Shown here piece after piece: positions 27,440 through 39,465 of a stretch of 64,000 nt of DNA. Position 1 is the first letter of the stretch. Every line of letters begins with the position of its first letter. Location: assembly GCA_963693365.1 (NCBI GenBank), contig CAVNZM010000001.1, positions 5,642,001-5,706,000 on the forward strand. The letters run 5' to 3'. The notes under the pieces are model-generated. The model was given only the letters and a program-made list of their open reading frames with translations, was not told the origin of the DNA and made no database searches. Source of the DNA: Amoebidium appalachense (lineage: Eukaryota > Ichthyosporea). A program made the position numbers and the translations under genes.

Positions 27440-29535
27440 TGTGTCTGTGTTTGTGTGTGTCTGGGTTTGTGCCTGGGTTTGTGTGTGTGTGTGCGTGTGC
27501 ATGTGTGTGTGTGTGTGTGCGTGTGTGTGTGTGTGTGTCTGTGTTTGTGTGCGCGTGTGTCTGTGGGGAGGGGGGGGGGAGAAAGGGGAATAGGGGGGAG
27601 GGGAGGGTGAGGGTGAGGGTGAGAGAAAGAGAGAGAGAGGGAAGAATTGAGTCTTCAGGGTGGAAGGGAGAGGGCCCTACGTTTTAGGGTTGATATGTTT
27701 TCTTATTGGATGCCAGTGCAGGACCCAATGTAGGTGTTGGTTTGATGTTGTGTATGTGCACACGTCTATGTACCAAGTGCAAGCGCGTGTGTCATCTTGT
27801 TGTTCAAAGAAGAAATCCAAGCCACACACAACCAGTGATTGAATGCAGCCCAATGCAGCCCAATGCAGCGCAAAACCCAGGAAGTAACCGAGTTGTTGGG
27901 CAACATATGAACTCTTTCTGACATTAACACCCTTTTCCTCCGCCAGAAATACCGCTACGACATGGTGCGAGAGTACAACTTTGCCGTGCGCACGACGACC
28001 AGCCAGAACTTCGAGAAGAGCTACATGCTGATGACCAAGGGGGGCGCAGTGCACTACAACGAGATCACCTCCCGTGTCATGCTGCGTAAACGCCGTGTTC
28101 AGGTGCTCATATCCCAACCCCCTCCCCCCCCCCCCCCCACGGGGGCCACCACCTTGTTCCCCCCAATCTTTTTTCTCGTACGATTTCCCTTTGTGCACAG
28201 CTGCTTTGCTGTCAAAACAACCGCCATCTTTCTCACTCCCCCACCACGCAATTCTTCTTTTAAAAAAAATTTTTTTTTGCTTTCCGGGTATTACATGTTT
28301 GTGAACAAATATTATCTGGGTTTGTGTCCCTTGTTTTCTTCGTCCCCTCCCCCTCCGCTCCCCCCTCCCCCACCCCCCCCCCCCCCCCTCTCCCCCCCCT
28401 CCCCTCCCCTCCCCTCCCCCCAAATACACACACACACTTAACTACACACACACCAAAAGTGGGTGTGCACGGAGGGAGTGGGATTGGGGGGAGGGGGAGG
28501 GGGTACGGGGAGAAGGGGGGGAGGGGGGGGGGGGAGGGGGGGGCTTGCAAACACAAAATACACACACAAATCACCCTGGTGTTTTGCTACCTCCAGGGTT
28601 TGTGTGGGAGGGAGACGTGTTGTGGGGGGAGGGTTGTGAGGTGGGAAGGGAGGGGGGGGGGGGGGGGGGGGAGGCACACCTATATAACTGGGGGGGGGGG
28701 GGGGGGAGGGGGGGAACTTTATGTTCATCTTTGTGTGACTGCTGTTGTGTAACAGTTGTGAGGATGGGCAAGAAAAAGAAAAGAAATAAGTTTAGTGGGA
28801 AAGATAATGAGCTCACGTTTGCCGCTGCCAAATGCCCCGTAGGATGATGTGGAGGACAAGACCACACACGCCATGGTCAGCTACCGCCCGTTCACCTCAG
28901 AAGAGCGATCGAACCAGAACAAGAGGTGTGTCACACATGCCTTGTGTGGTTGTGTGTGTGTGTGTGTTTATTGTTTTCTTTCAGGTACTTACTATCGATG
29001 AATAGGCCGGGCTTTTTTTGGGGGGGGGGGGGGAGGGGGGGGGGGGGGCTTGCGCAAGTATTCAATTGGAGGTGTGCCTGGCTGTATAGTTTCAGTTGTG
29101 CACTGTGGTGTGTGTGTGTGTGTGTGTGCGTGTGTGTGTGTGATGTGATTGGGTGGTTCTGATATCTCTTTTGTGTTAACCCTGTAGTGCATGCACGTGT
29201 GGCTGATATGAAAGCCGTCACAATTGCTCTGTCACTTTGTGTGTAGGTATGAGCATGTGTGTGCACCGTGTGTGGGGTGGGGTGGGTGTGGACGTATGTG
29301 TATCTACACCTGCGTATATACTCTGTCCGCCTTCTAACTTCTGATGTGCCAAAACAGGGTGAGGAGTCTTGAAGCAGTGGATGGAGATGCAGAAGAGGAT
29401 GGCCCAGGGCGCAAACGCAGCAGAAAAGACAGCAGCAGCAGCAGCAGCAGTGATAGTGATAGCGACGCAGGAAAGTCGGCAAAAAAGGGAAAGGGAAAGA
29501 AGGCTGATAGCGACTCGGATGTGGCATCTCCCTAG
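18632..29535 (+). CDS. PAF1: RNA polymerase II-associated factor 1 (Paf1 complex core subunit)
   Basis: There are fourteen exons: 18632-18833, 20626-20687, 20941-21044, 22669-22775, 23451-23545, 24043-24125, 24511-24608, 24958-25039, 25561-25624, 26117-26191, 26976-27086, 27947-28102, 28843-28925 and 29358-29535. The sum is exactly 1500 nt, or 499 aa; human PAF1 has 531. Landmarks are [16 protein letters not shown] and [10 protein letters not shown] near residue 90; [90 protein letters not shown]; and an acidic, Ser/Asp-rich lysine-containing tail, as in other PAF1 proteins. The N-terminal 67 residues are acidic and low complexity. The complex travels with RNA polymerase II and promotes elongation and H2B ubiquitination in the nucleus. 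Intron 1 is a CT-rich tract; introns 3 and 10 carry a large palindrome and a dispersed repeat. It shares an upstream region with PSMB3. Confidence 0.94.
19255..20335 (+). repeat. 1.1 kb CT-rich tract
   Basis: Almost pure pyrimidine on the plus strand, filling PAF1 intron 1, with (CT)n blocks (19403-19460, 20217-20296) and an internal duplication of a CT block containing GGCAC at about 19470 and 19567. Frames of up to about 450 codons through it are artefacts. Confidence 0.95.
21795..22290. repeat. Long imperfect palindrome (foldback element)
   Basis: Inner arms ATAAAGTGGGGGGTAAT (21964-21980) and ATTACCCCCTACTTTAT (22112-22128) are reverse complements with one mismatch. Outer arms around 21814-21829 (GGATCCAATCGATCAG) and 22228-22244 (TTGATCGACTGGATCAA) also pair partly. 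A 7 bp hairpin TTGCTTA/TAAGCAA sits near the centre (about 22046). It is located in PAF1 intron 3 with no coding capacity. Confidence 0.6.
22387..23443 (+). repeat. Cluster of (AC)n arrays around PAF1 exon 4
   Basis: (AC)n at 22387-22463, 23177-23290 and 23371-23443, the last ending a few bases before the exon 5 acceptor. Exon 4 (22669-22775) lies between them. Confidence 0.9.
26230..26384 (+). repeat. Dispersed repeat ending in poly-C, copy A
   Basis: Shares GAGGATGGGCTCTGCTTATT followed by ATGCATACT, then CATCGTGT, CTTCGTAC and CATTCAAA, with 55895-56020. Both copies run straight into a poly-C tract. It is located in PAF1 intron 10. Confidence 0.7.
27187..27570 (+). repeat. Poly-T / poly-G / (GT)n composite
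   Basis: T-run 27187-27256 (one G interruption), G-run 27259-27325, then GT-rich DNA to 27570, all in PAF1 intron 11 beginning 100 nt after the donor. Confidence 0.95.
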
Positions 29536-29719
29536 GGTTGGGTGCATGAAAGGCTGGTTGGGTTGGGTTGGGGACATGGTGGTGTTTGGACACTTGTCAG
29601 CGAATGTGTCGGCGGTTTTTTTGTTTTGTTAATTTTTGTGTGCACATCTTTTTTTTTGTAACGTTGTTATTGTTTTGTTGTTGTTTTTTTGTTTGTTTTT
29701 TTTGTTTTTTTTGTTTGTT

Positions 29720-29772
<53 letters not shown>

Positions 29773-30372
29773 ATATATAAGAGGAACTGGGTGTGGTGTG
29801 GCGGGAAATCGCCTCGGTTTGTTTCCTGTCGGTCCGCATCATAGCCCGGTCGGAGCATAATAATAGGACACATCCCCGCCTAGCTTGGGTTGGTCTTGGT
29901 GTCACTCATAGGACATTCAACATCAGGCACTCTCTAGTCTCATGATCACAGCTAACGGTTGTACAGAATCCACAGTCACTTCCGTGTTCTCTAGATCTCA
30001 GTGTCACCAAAGATAGCCCATTTTTTCTTCATTCATTCCATTTTGAGGGCTCTGTGAAAAAACTTGGTGTACGAAGCAAGCTATCCTTTGCCTGCTTACA
30101 GTACATCGATCATGTTTTTGAACACAATTGAACGTATCATTCACTTCCACATGTACATGCATAATGCGCAGGCAAACACATGAAACATGACACCCACCCA
30201 TCCAAGACAATTGCAACAACACATCACAAGGCTTGGATTAGCTGAATAAACATGTCTGCTACTTGACCCAAACGATATTATATCAGCATGTGGTTTCTAT
30301 GAAACCAGGCAGCTATAGGTTCCTTCTTGGCCTTTGTTGGTGCTCTCGTACGTATCAACTGCTATGATTCTT

Positions 30373-30378
30373 AATAAA
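30373..30378 (+). terminator. Candidate PAF1 polyadenylation signal AATAAA
   Basis: AATAAA lies about 840 nt after the PAF1 stop; another copy is at 30245-30250. Which one is used cannot be told. Between the stop and here lie a T-rich stretch and a poly-G run at 29730-29771. Confidence 0.3.
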
Positions 30379-30964
30379 GCCGATTGATGCAAAAACCATG
30401 TATGTACATTCAAACCTGGGCCACATGTGACGTTTAAAAGAAAAGAGAGAAAGAAATGAAAGAAAGGCTCATGACTGCCCGTGTACGACGGAAAAGATCA
30501 ACCGAATCTGGTTCCATGCTCTGCGCTGCAGTTTCGAACATGCATACCGACCCATTGCAATTGGCTGCTTGTGCACGTGCGTCGCGACGGTCACTGCGCA
30601 CTGAGCTGTCACAACTTGGCAAATGCTCAATGCATCAAGAATTCTTGACTCGTGCCCTCGAGTGTATGTGTCCATCCGGATCATCACATGTGCCCGTATG
30701 TCGGTGCCTTATTTTATTTAGTATATGGTTGGCGCATGTTGCAGGCGCCTTATATATTCGATATTGCTAATAGATGGCCGTGCTGTAGCGTGTAAGCCTA
30801 TGTAGGCCACTCAGGGGCCGGAATTTCGAGTTGACAAGTGTATGAACTAAAAATGTACTTTTGAAAATTTGTAGCAGTAGGCTATTGGCTAAATATCACG
30901 CAGATAAATTAAGACGATGCGCCTGAAGCGAATCACAATGCATTATCCAGTGATGCGCGTTTTG

Positions 30965-31000
30965 ATTGGATACAGAATTCCCTTTCAAGCCCCTGATTGG
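30965..31000 (+). promoter_or_regulatory. Paired inverted CCAAT boxes upstream of pyruvate kinase
   Basis: GATTGG occurs twice, with ATTGG at 30965-30969 and 30996-31000, 31 bp apart and about 200-240 bp before the pyruvate kinase ATG. Inverted CCAAT boxes at this distance are typical NF-Y sites. No TATA box was seen. Confidence 0.4.
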
Positions 31001-31206
31001 TTGTTTGCTTACTTGTGCTGCCAGCCCAAAAAAACACAGCCGCTTCAAAACCGAGAGCTTATAATCCCACGCATGCCCTTTTGCCCCCTCTATTACCTCG
31101 CGCGTAAAACTTTTTTGCTGTCAAAAGGTTCTCTTTTCTTTCTCTGCTTTCACTCCAAACTTTGCCGTTTCCGCATTCGTGGAGGTAATAATAAGAACAA
31201 CCGAAA

Positions 31207-32050
31207 ATGAGTATTCCCCAGACCCCCGCCATCCAGCCCCCCACCACCACGACCCACTTCTCTCAGCAGGCTCCCCAGCGGCTGGGTCAGAGGGCAGCCT
31301 ACCAGGAAACAACACGCGTTGGGCACATGACAAAACTGGACATCTACAGGTGGGTCCTTCTGTCTGCTCCTTTGTTTTCTCGTTTTCTTTACTCCGCATA
31401 AATTATTTGTTTAAGTTTTTATCCGCGACAATTGTGGTGTGAACTGCTGAAGTGCAGCGGATTCATTGCAGAATTGATATAAGCAACTTATTCTCGTTTT
31501 TCTAGTGACTATTTTTCTTTTTGATATTCCATTCAAGGAGGTATACGCGTGTTAGGAAGAAAGTTAAGAAAACTGGGATGAGGGGGAAGGGGGGGGGGAA
31601 GGGGGGGGAGGGAAGAAGACTGAAAACATTTATGTTGTCTGCATTGCCATACTCTTTTGCAGTACAAAAATGTCTTGGTCATTTTGTGACGGTTCAAAGA
31701 ACTGTGAACTGATGTTATGCATAAGCTGTATGTGCACCCTCTCATTGAAACAGGAATTCTTAGCGCACCTACCACTTTAGCCACTCTGAGTTCAAATTTG
31801 AAAAAACCGTTGTCTTCAACACACCCCGTGGCCTACATTCAATGATTACACAATACACCAACCCGGCCCATCAAACTATCAATAATCGATATCCACATAG
31901 CATTTGAACAGTAGCCCAAACAACCAACATTGATATCTGTACGTGTTTGTTCTTATATTATATGGCTCATTAATATTGGACCTCATAGTAATTCATGCAA
32001 CCAGATCTTTGCGTCTCGCGCACTGTGTGCCATGCGGCTTCATCCGCACC

Positions 32051-32081
<31 letters not shown>

Positions 32082-32301
32082 AAAAAAAAAAAAAAACACA
32101 CACACACACCCCAAAAGAGAAGAGAAAGAAGGGGGGGAGGGGGGGGGGAGAGAGGGGGGACCAACAACTAGACCACTCATCCCAACCCCCCCCCCCCCCC
32201 TCCCCTCCCCCCCCCCCCCCCCCCCCGCCCCCACACACACACACACAAAGAAAAAAAAGAAAAAAAACACCAACCAGACCTCCCATCTCACCCCAGTGTA
32301 C

Positions 32302-32362
<61 letters not shown>

Positions 32363-33000
32363 TGCACACATGCACACACACATGCACAGTGAGCCAGATG
32401 ACGTGCGCCGCACCTCCATCATCTGCACGGTTGGACCCACCAGTGGCACGGTGGAGATGCTTACCAAATTAAGGCGTGCTGGTATGAACATCATGCGCCT
32501 TAACTTCAGTCACGGCTCCTACGAGTTCCACACCGACAAGGTCAACAATTTGCGCAAAAGCATTGCAGAGACACCCGGTGCCCCCGTTGCTATTGCCCTC
32601 GACACAAAGGTACGTTGTGGGTCGTTTCTCTCTCAGCGTCGTGTGCTTGCAATTGTGGCTAGGCATTTCGAAGGGTGTGTGTGTGTGGGGGGGGGGGGGG
32701 GGGGGAGGGGGAGGGGGGAGGGGTTGTGTGCCTGTGTGTGCCTGCAGCCCTGGAGAGCAAGGTACGGGACTTAAAGGGGGTGTGCAAGGGGGTGAGCTTT
32801 TTATGTTTGGGAGTGCAATCAGCAATTGCTGTGGAGGGTCTACAGAGGGTTTGTGGGCATGTGCATGGCTCGGCTATCTGAATGGGTTGGGGGTGGGAGG
32901 GGGATGGGGGGAGGCCGGGGGATGGGAGGCCGTGGGGGGAGAGGGGGGCAGAGCCGATGCCGGAAGATTGTGAAAAAGACTTTTGATGGGGAAAGAGTGT

Positions 33001-33050
<50 letters not shown>

Positions 33051-34712
33051 GGGGGAGCAAAATCCCAAGCTCCTATGACATCCCTCTGTTATCTTCGTTT
33101 CCTGCTAAGTTCATGGATTCGTAAGTAATCGGGGCGGACACGCGCAGGGACCTGAGATCCGCACAGGGATCCTTGTGAACGGACAGGACGTGCCTCTGAA
33201 CGTGGGGGACATTGTGACTGTGCACACGGAGAAGGAGTGGAACGACAAGGGGACAAAGACAGACATCTACGTCGACTATCCCAACCTCTGCAAGGTACGT
33301 GCACGAGTGGTTTGACTTAACGGCATGAAGGAGGCTGGGGGAGGAGGGGAGGAGGGGGTGGGGGGGGGGGTGGGGGGGGGGAGGGGGGGGGGGCATTGTA
33401 AGGGGGCGGGGGTTAATTTGGGACCGGGTGGGGTGAGGAGGGGCAGGAGGGGGGAGGTAGGGTCTCATGATATGCAGACTGAAAGGGAAGATTGTGTGAT
33501 TGAAAAGAGAGGATGAGGGAGGAGTGGCTGAGATACACCATGTAGTGTACATCAACCCACACAAATGTTTTTCTTTAATATTATGAGACTCCCCAGGCCC
33601 TCCCCCCCCCCCCCCCCCCCCCCTCCCCCCCTTCCCCTCTCTCTCTCCTCCCCCCCCCCCCTCCCCCTCCCCTCTCCCCCCTCCCCTCCCCCCACCGCCA
33701 CCACCACCACCACCAACTTCAAAAACGAAAAACAGGGACATATCACTGAATAATGCCTTAGACCACCCACCCACCAGTTCTATTTGAGCCACACCCCCCC
33801 CCCCCCCCCCCCTCTCTCCTCTCCCCCCTTCCCCCCTGCCCCCACATTCCTGTCCCACATTCCTGTCTCCCCCCCTCTCCCCCCCGGGTTTGTTTCTGGA
33901 TCACCTTTTTACGTTCTATACGCTATTGCTTTTCCCATCGTCTAACTCGTACCCCCTACCGTCCATCTTTCCTCCCTCTCTCGCCCACCTATCAAACTGA
34001 TCAGAAACACGTACACATTTGCACACACACACACACGTTCACATACACAGGTGATGAAGGTAGGCAGCCACATGTACATTGACGACGGTCTTCTTGGGTT
34101 TGAGGTGACCGCGGTGCACTCCACCACCCTCAAGTGCCGCATGCTCAACAGTGGAATGTTGGGTTCTAGAAAGGGCACGAACCTTCCAAATGTCGACGTG
34201 GATCTGCCCTCCATCTCCGAGAAGGACAGGGAGGATCTTATGTGGGGGCTGGAGATGGGTGTGGATATGATCTTTGCGTCCTTCATAAGAAACGCACAGG
34301 CCGTGAGGGAGATTAGGGCAGTGCTGGGGGAGAAGGGCAAGGGCATCAAGATTATTGGTAGGTGATAGTTGGTGCTTGTATTTTTGTTTTTTATTTTCTT
34401 TGCTTGTTTTTTTTTTTCGGGGGAGGGGGGGAGGGGGGGAGGGGGGGGAGGAATGTGTGTGTGTGTTTGTGTGTCCGTGCGTCCGTGTATGTGTGGGTGA
34501 CTCAGGCTGTGTTAAGTTGGGAGCGCCCGGAGAGGGGGGTGGGGAAGGGGAGGGGATGCTTGGCCTACGGGACTGTGTCATTGCGCTGCCACACTTTTTC
34601 TCCCTCTTTCTATCTTCTTTTTGTTGGTGGGGGGGAGGATGAGGAGGTGGGATGGTGATGGTGGTAGGTGGGCGGAAAGTGGGGGGTGGTGGGGGGGGCG
34701 GGGTGTGTGTGT

Positions 34713-34749
<37 letters not shown>

Positions 34750-34824
34750 GAGGTTAGCCAACGCGATGAGATTTCATTTGCGGAGAAAAGAGCCCCCCCC
34801 CCCCCCCCCCCCGAAAAAAAAAAA

Positions 34825-34869
<45 letters not shown>

Positions 34870-34981
34870 ACAATACAATGCTTAGTTGAAGGTTGAAGGC
34901 ATCAGACCTCTAACCAATCTAGCCTCCCCCTCCCCCCTCCCCCCCCCCCCCCAAAAAAAAAAAAAAAAAAAAAAAAACACG

Positions 34982-35068
<87 letters not shown>

Positions 35069-35719
35069 ACACACAAACCACACAAACACATACACACACA
35101 CGTGTGCGCGCGTGCATGCACGCATCCACGTACACACCCACGTACACACCCATCTACACATACACATACAGCCAAAATCGAGAACCACCAAGGAATGCGC
35201 AACTTCCCCGAAATCGTCAAAGAGGCAGACGGTGTGATGGTTGCGCGCGGAGATCTCGGGATCGAACTTCCCTCCGAAAAGATCTTTGTAGCGCAAAAAA
35301 TGATCATTTCCATGTGCAACGTAGCAGGGAAACCCGTCATTTGCGCAACACAAATGCTCGAGTCCATGACAAACAACCCACGTCCGACCCGTGCTGAGGT
35401 TTCCGATGTTGCTAATGCAGTTTTGGACGGTGCGGACTGTGTGATGTTGAGCGGGGAGACAGCAAAGGGGAAATACCCCATCGAGGCAGTGTCCATCATG
35501 TCGAAGATATGCCGGGAGGCTGAGGCTGCATTCCTCAACAAGAGTGTGTTTGAGGATCTGAAGCTGCTGACAGGTGCGTGCATGACTGTTGTTGCTTATG
35601 ACAAGCTCATGTGCATTATGTCTATTGTCTATTGGTTCTGCCACCTACACCCTGTACCCCTCCCCTCCCCCTCCCCCCCCCCCCCCCGCGCCTTCTTCCA
35701 AAGTTCTTGTGTTTGGGGG

Positions 35720-35766
<47 letters not shown>

Positions 35767-35955
35767 GGGGGGAGTTGAGGAATGGAGAGTAGCGGGCAAG
35801 GGGGTGAAATGCCTATCGGGGTTTACTAGGGAAGGCACTGTCTGAGTGTGTTTCCTCCGGTTGTAGGAAAGCTCACCCATGCTATCATGCCTCTCCACAC
35901 ATGCACATGCAAGCACACACACACACACGCTCACGCACACACACGCGCGCTCACA

Positions 35956-36043
<88 letters not shown>

Positions 36044-37593
36044 ACACAAACACAAACACACACACACACACACACACACACAACACGTACACACACATAC
36101 ACACACACCTCCATTCACACACACACACACACACGTACACACACGTAAAGGCCCCACCAACACAGCCGAGACCCTAGCCGTGTGTGCTGTCGAGGCCAGC
36201 TACAAGGTCAATGCGGGGGCCATCATCGTGCTGACGTGGAGTGGGGCCACGGCCATTATGGTGTCTAAATATAGACCCACATGCCCCATCCTCATGGTCA
36301 CACGAGACCCCATGGTACGGATTAATAATGTGATCATTTCCTGTTCAGCTGCTACCTCTTTTCACTACTTCTACAAAAGATGTTATCTCAGTACGTTTGG
36401 GTTCACACACTACAAATGCATTGTCATTCCCTTCCCCCCCCCCCCCCCCCCTCCCCCCATATGCCCTGCCGCCACCACCATCATCACGCATACAACCAAC
36501 AGTTTATTCATCTTGAACTTCCGCACTTTTCCATTCAATCAGCTCCTCCCCCCCCACCTCCCCCACCCACCCAAAAAAAAAAAAAAAGAAAAAAAAAACC
36601 ATCTTCCCAGCCCACCTGCCCCTTCTCTTTCTCTTGTTTTTGTTGCCGTCTTTGTGCATATCCCTTGTCATTGCAACCTTTCCACGGCGCCTCCACTTCC
36701 ACTGCAATGTGCATTGCCTTCGACAAACATTTCTTACCCACACACACCCTCTTTTTGCAGGTATCACGGCAGCTGCACCTAGCCCGTGGTGTGTACCCCC
36801 TGCTGTTCACAGACCCCGAGGCCGCGGTGTTCCAAGATGACGTGGACAACCGCATCAACTGGTGCATGGCTGAGGCTAAGAAGGCTGGTTTCCTGCGCCC
36901 TGGCGAGACCGTCGTGTGTCTGCAGGTACACTTAATCCCTTTGCCTTTCCCCCCTTCCCCCCCCCCCCTCTCCCTGCGCGCACACCCGCACAAACCAACA
37001 GACGCAGGCAGACGGGCTGGAATACCTCCAAATGTGTTTAAACTTTCACAAACATAAAACACAAGCTAGCGAGTTTTTTTTTTCCTTTTTTTGGGGGGGG
37101 GAGGCGGGGGGGGGGGGGGGGAGGGGGGGGGGGGGGAGGAGGAAGCACCTTTTTTATGTTTCTTTCTTTCTTTATTTCTTTCTTTCTTTCTTTCTTTTTT
37201 TTTTTTTTTGGGGGGGGGGGGGGGGGGGAGGGGAGGGGGGGGGGGTGGGGGGGGGGGGGGGGGGGGCACCTTTTCTTTCTATTTTTTTTGGAGCGGGGGG
37301 GAGTGGAGGGATTGAGGGAGGAAGCCGGGGGGGGGGGGGGGGGGGGGGGAGGGGAGGGGGGGACTCAGGGACAGCGGCCCAAGTGTATATGCTGTGTATT
37401 TGATGAATCATTTTGAGAGTGTGGCTTTTCTTCTCACGAAAATTGAAAATGTATCTAACATTGTATATGTCCACCCCAGGGCTGGCGTGGTGGGATTGGC
37501 CACACCAACACCATGCGACTGCTTCCTGTGCCCGAGAAGGATCTCTATGTCAGCCCCAACACCACAAAGCAACCAGCGGCAACCAAGAAGTAG
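31207..37593 (+). CDS. PK: Pyruvate kinase
   Basis: This enzyme converts phosphoenolpyruvate and ADP to pyruvate and ATP, the last step of cytosolic glycolysis. Eight exons: 31207-31349, 32390-32609, 33148-33294, 34051-34357, 35172-35573, 36151-36314, 36761-36925 and 37480-37593. The total is 1662 nt, or 553 aa, with all phases closing. Motifs: [11 protein letters not shown] (about residues 54-64), [25 protein letters not shown] across the exon 2/3 junction, KIENHQG (274-280, catalytic Lys and metal-binding Glu), [11 protein letters not shown] (metal-binding Asp near 300), [43 protein letters not shown] cut across its length, and C-terminal [14 protein letters not shown] and [13 protein letters not shown]. 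No catalytic residue is missing. An N-terminal extension of about 50 residues is Pro/Thr/Gln-rich and not obviously a targeting signal. The acceptor of exon 6 (GTAAAG) has an (AC)n instead of a normal pyrimidine tract. Confidence 0.97.
34938..35161 (+). repeat. Poly-C / poly-A / (AC)n composite
   Basis: C-run, A-run to 34977, then (AC)n to about 35083, broken CA to the acceptor of pyruvate kinase exon 5 at 35172. Confidence 0.95.
35714..36145 (+). repeat. Poly-G block and (AC)n arrays in pyruvate kinase intron 5
   Basis: Poly-G 35714-35765, then (AC)n 35955-36145 running up to the exon 6 acceptor. Confidence 0.9.
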
Positions 37594-37893
37594 ATAGTTG
37601 GCGTGAAATTTGAAAAATAGGAATATTAGTATGTTATGGGTGTTGTGCTTGAGTCATTTGTGGTTAACTTGAATATGTGGTAAAGGACAAATCAATGTGC
37701 GCGTGCCTTGGGTTTTAGACGTTGGGTACGAGGTTGTGGAAACCACCCCGTCATTATATTTAGTAGATTTAATAGGTCGTGCTAACGTGAACAACAGGTG
37801 TCATCTGGTGCGAGATTCTAGTACAACTTGGTAGAATGAAATGGTTGATATACAAATCCGAGTATTCAGAAATATCGTAGCTTGCACGTGCCA

Positions 37894-37899
37894 AATAAA
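37894..37899 (+). terminator. Pyruvate kinase polyadenylation signal AATAAA
   Basis: AATAAA lies about 300 nt downstream of the TAG stop in AT-richer sequence. No other candidate is closer. Confidence 0.5.
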
Positions 37900-38127
37900 A
37901 AACGAAATTGAGCAGTGAAGGTCAAGCAATATGAATATTGCTAGATAAACAATGCAAAAGAAGATGGAACAGAAAGACTATGGTGAGTTAGCAGGAAAAA
38001 TCATCCCGCCATTAATAATCACATTACATACATGTATGTGTGACCATTTGGGCCAACCAGTCAAACCCATGTGGCGTGGCCAAGAACCGATTCAGAATTA
38101 AAAAGAAGCAAGAAAGAGAGAGAAATG

Positions 38128-38235
<108 letters not shown>

Positions 38236-38571
38236 AGATTTACCCCCCCCCCCCCCTTTCTCTCTCCCCCAACTCACACCCACGGTGGACCAGGTCACGA
38301 AACTAACCTCTTGGTACTCCCCGCTCCACCTTCCTGCCACCTTTCCCAGAACCCCACACCTCCCTCTGCCGTGTCCACACGCACACACGAACACACCCCA
38401 AAACATTTTTTTGGGGGGGGGGATGCCATCATAATATCCCAGCCCCTTTCCAGGACTTGAGTTTGTGGGCAGATATTTCGGTGTCACAGTGGACAGAACA
38501 AATGTAACAGTTACAGTAGCTAGAGGGTTACGTATCTGTGTCATGGTGCGCATGCTGAGAAGGGACCTTCT

Positions 38572-38610
<39 letters not shown>

Positions 38611-39003
38611 CTGGGGGGGGAGGGGGGGGGGGGGTGGGGGGGAAGGAAGGGAGGGGAGGTAGGGGGGGGGGGGGGAGTGGGGGGGGGTTGGCCGATAGCA
38701 CATATCTTAGACTGATTCCAACCGTTAAAATCGGGAGCGGGGAAAGAGGTGGTGGTGGTGGTGGGTGGGTGGGCTACGCTGGCGGAGCCCAAATCTCTCA
38801 GATAGTGATACATCGTAACTGTAATCCGACCGAAGGCCCCGAAGGCCCCTTTTCAAGCATATCTGATTTTGTACATAATTAACTCAAGCGGCCAGATCTG
38901 AAGTGGGCACGAAATCTTGGTTTAAGGAAGCCTTGAGGGTGGGTCAGGTTTTTTTCTTTTCTTTTTCTTTCTTTTCTTTTTCTTTTCTTTTTTTTTTTTG
39001 TGT

Positions 39004-39061
<58 letters not shown>

Positions 39062-39441
39062 AGTAACACAGTGTGTGCAAGAGTTCTGCTTGCACAATCC
39101 TTGCTTTAAGACTTAGCCTAGGGCTCGGGGCCAGCAGCCAACACATACATGTATGTACAGATATGTACTACTAAGACATCAACATTCCAGTGTGCGAGTG
39201 GCCTCGTGGGATATGATTATTTTTGGGAACAACCGTATGAGCCCCCACCAGCTGATGATCATGGGGGAGGGAAGGGGGGCTCGAGGGGAGGAGGGGAAGG
39301 GTGGGGGGGAGGGGAGGGGGGGGGGGGGGCTCCGAGGGAGGGGAGGGGGGGAAGAGCGATATGATGTGAGGGGAGGTGGGGACGGGAGGGAGAAGTAGGT
39401 AGCTCCCCACTCAATCCCCTCCCTCTCCCTCCCCCGCCCCC

Positions 39442-39465
39442 AGGCCTAGCTATATAGCTAGGCCT
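39442..39465. repeat. Perfect 24 bp palindrome
   Basis: The left half AGGCCTAGCTAT is followed immediately by its exact reverse complement. There is no spacer, and the symmetry ends exactly at these bases. It is intergenic, about 2 kb before the SH3 gene. Confidence 0.9.

Noticed and set aside
30434-30770. Frames of 60-100 codons on both strands between PAF1 and pyruvate kinase
   Set aside because: No splice partners, no recognisable residues, and several overlapping frames of similar length, as expected by chance.
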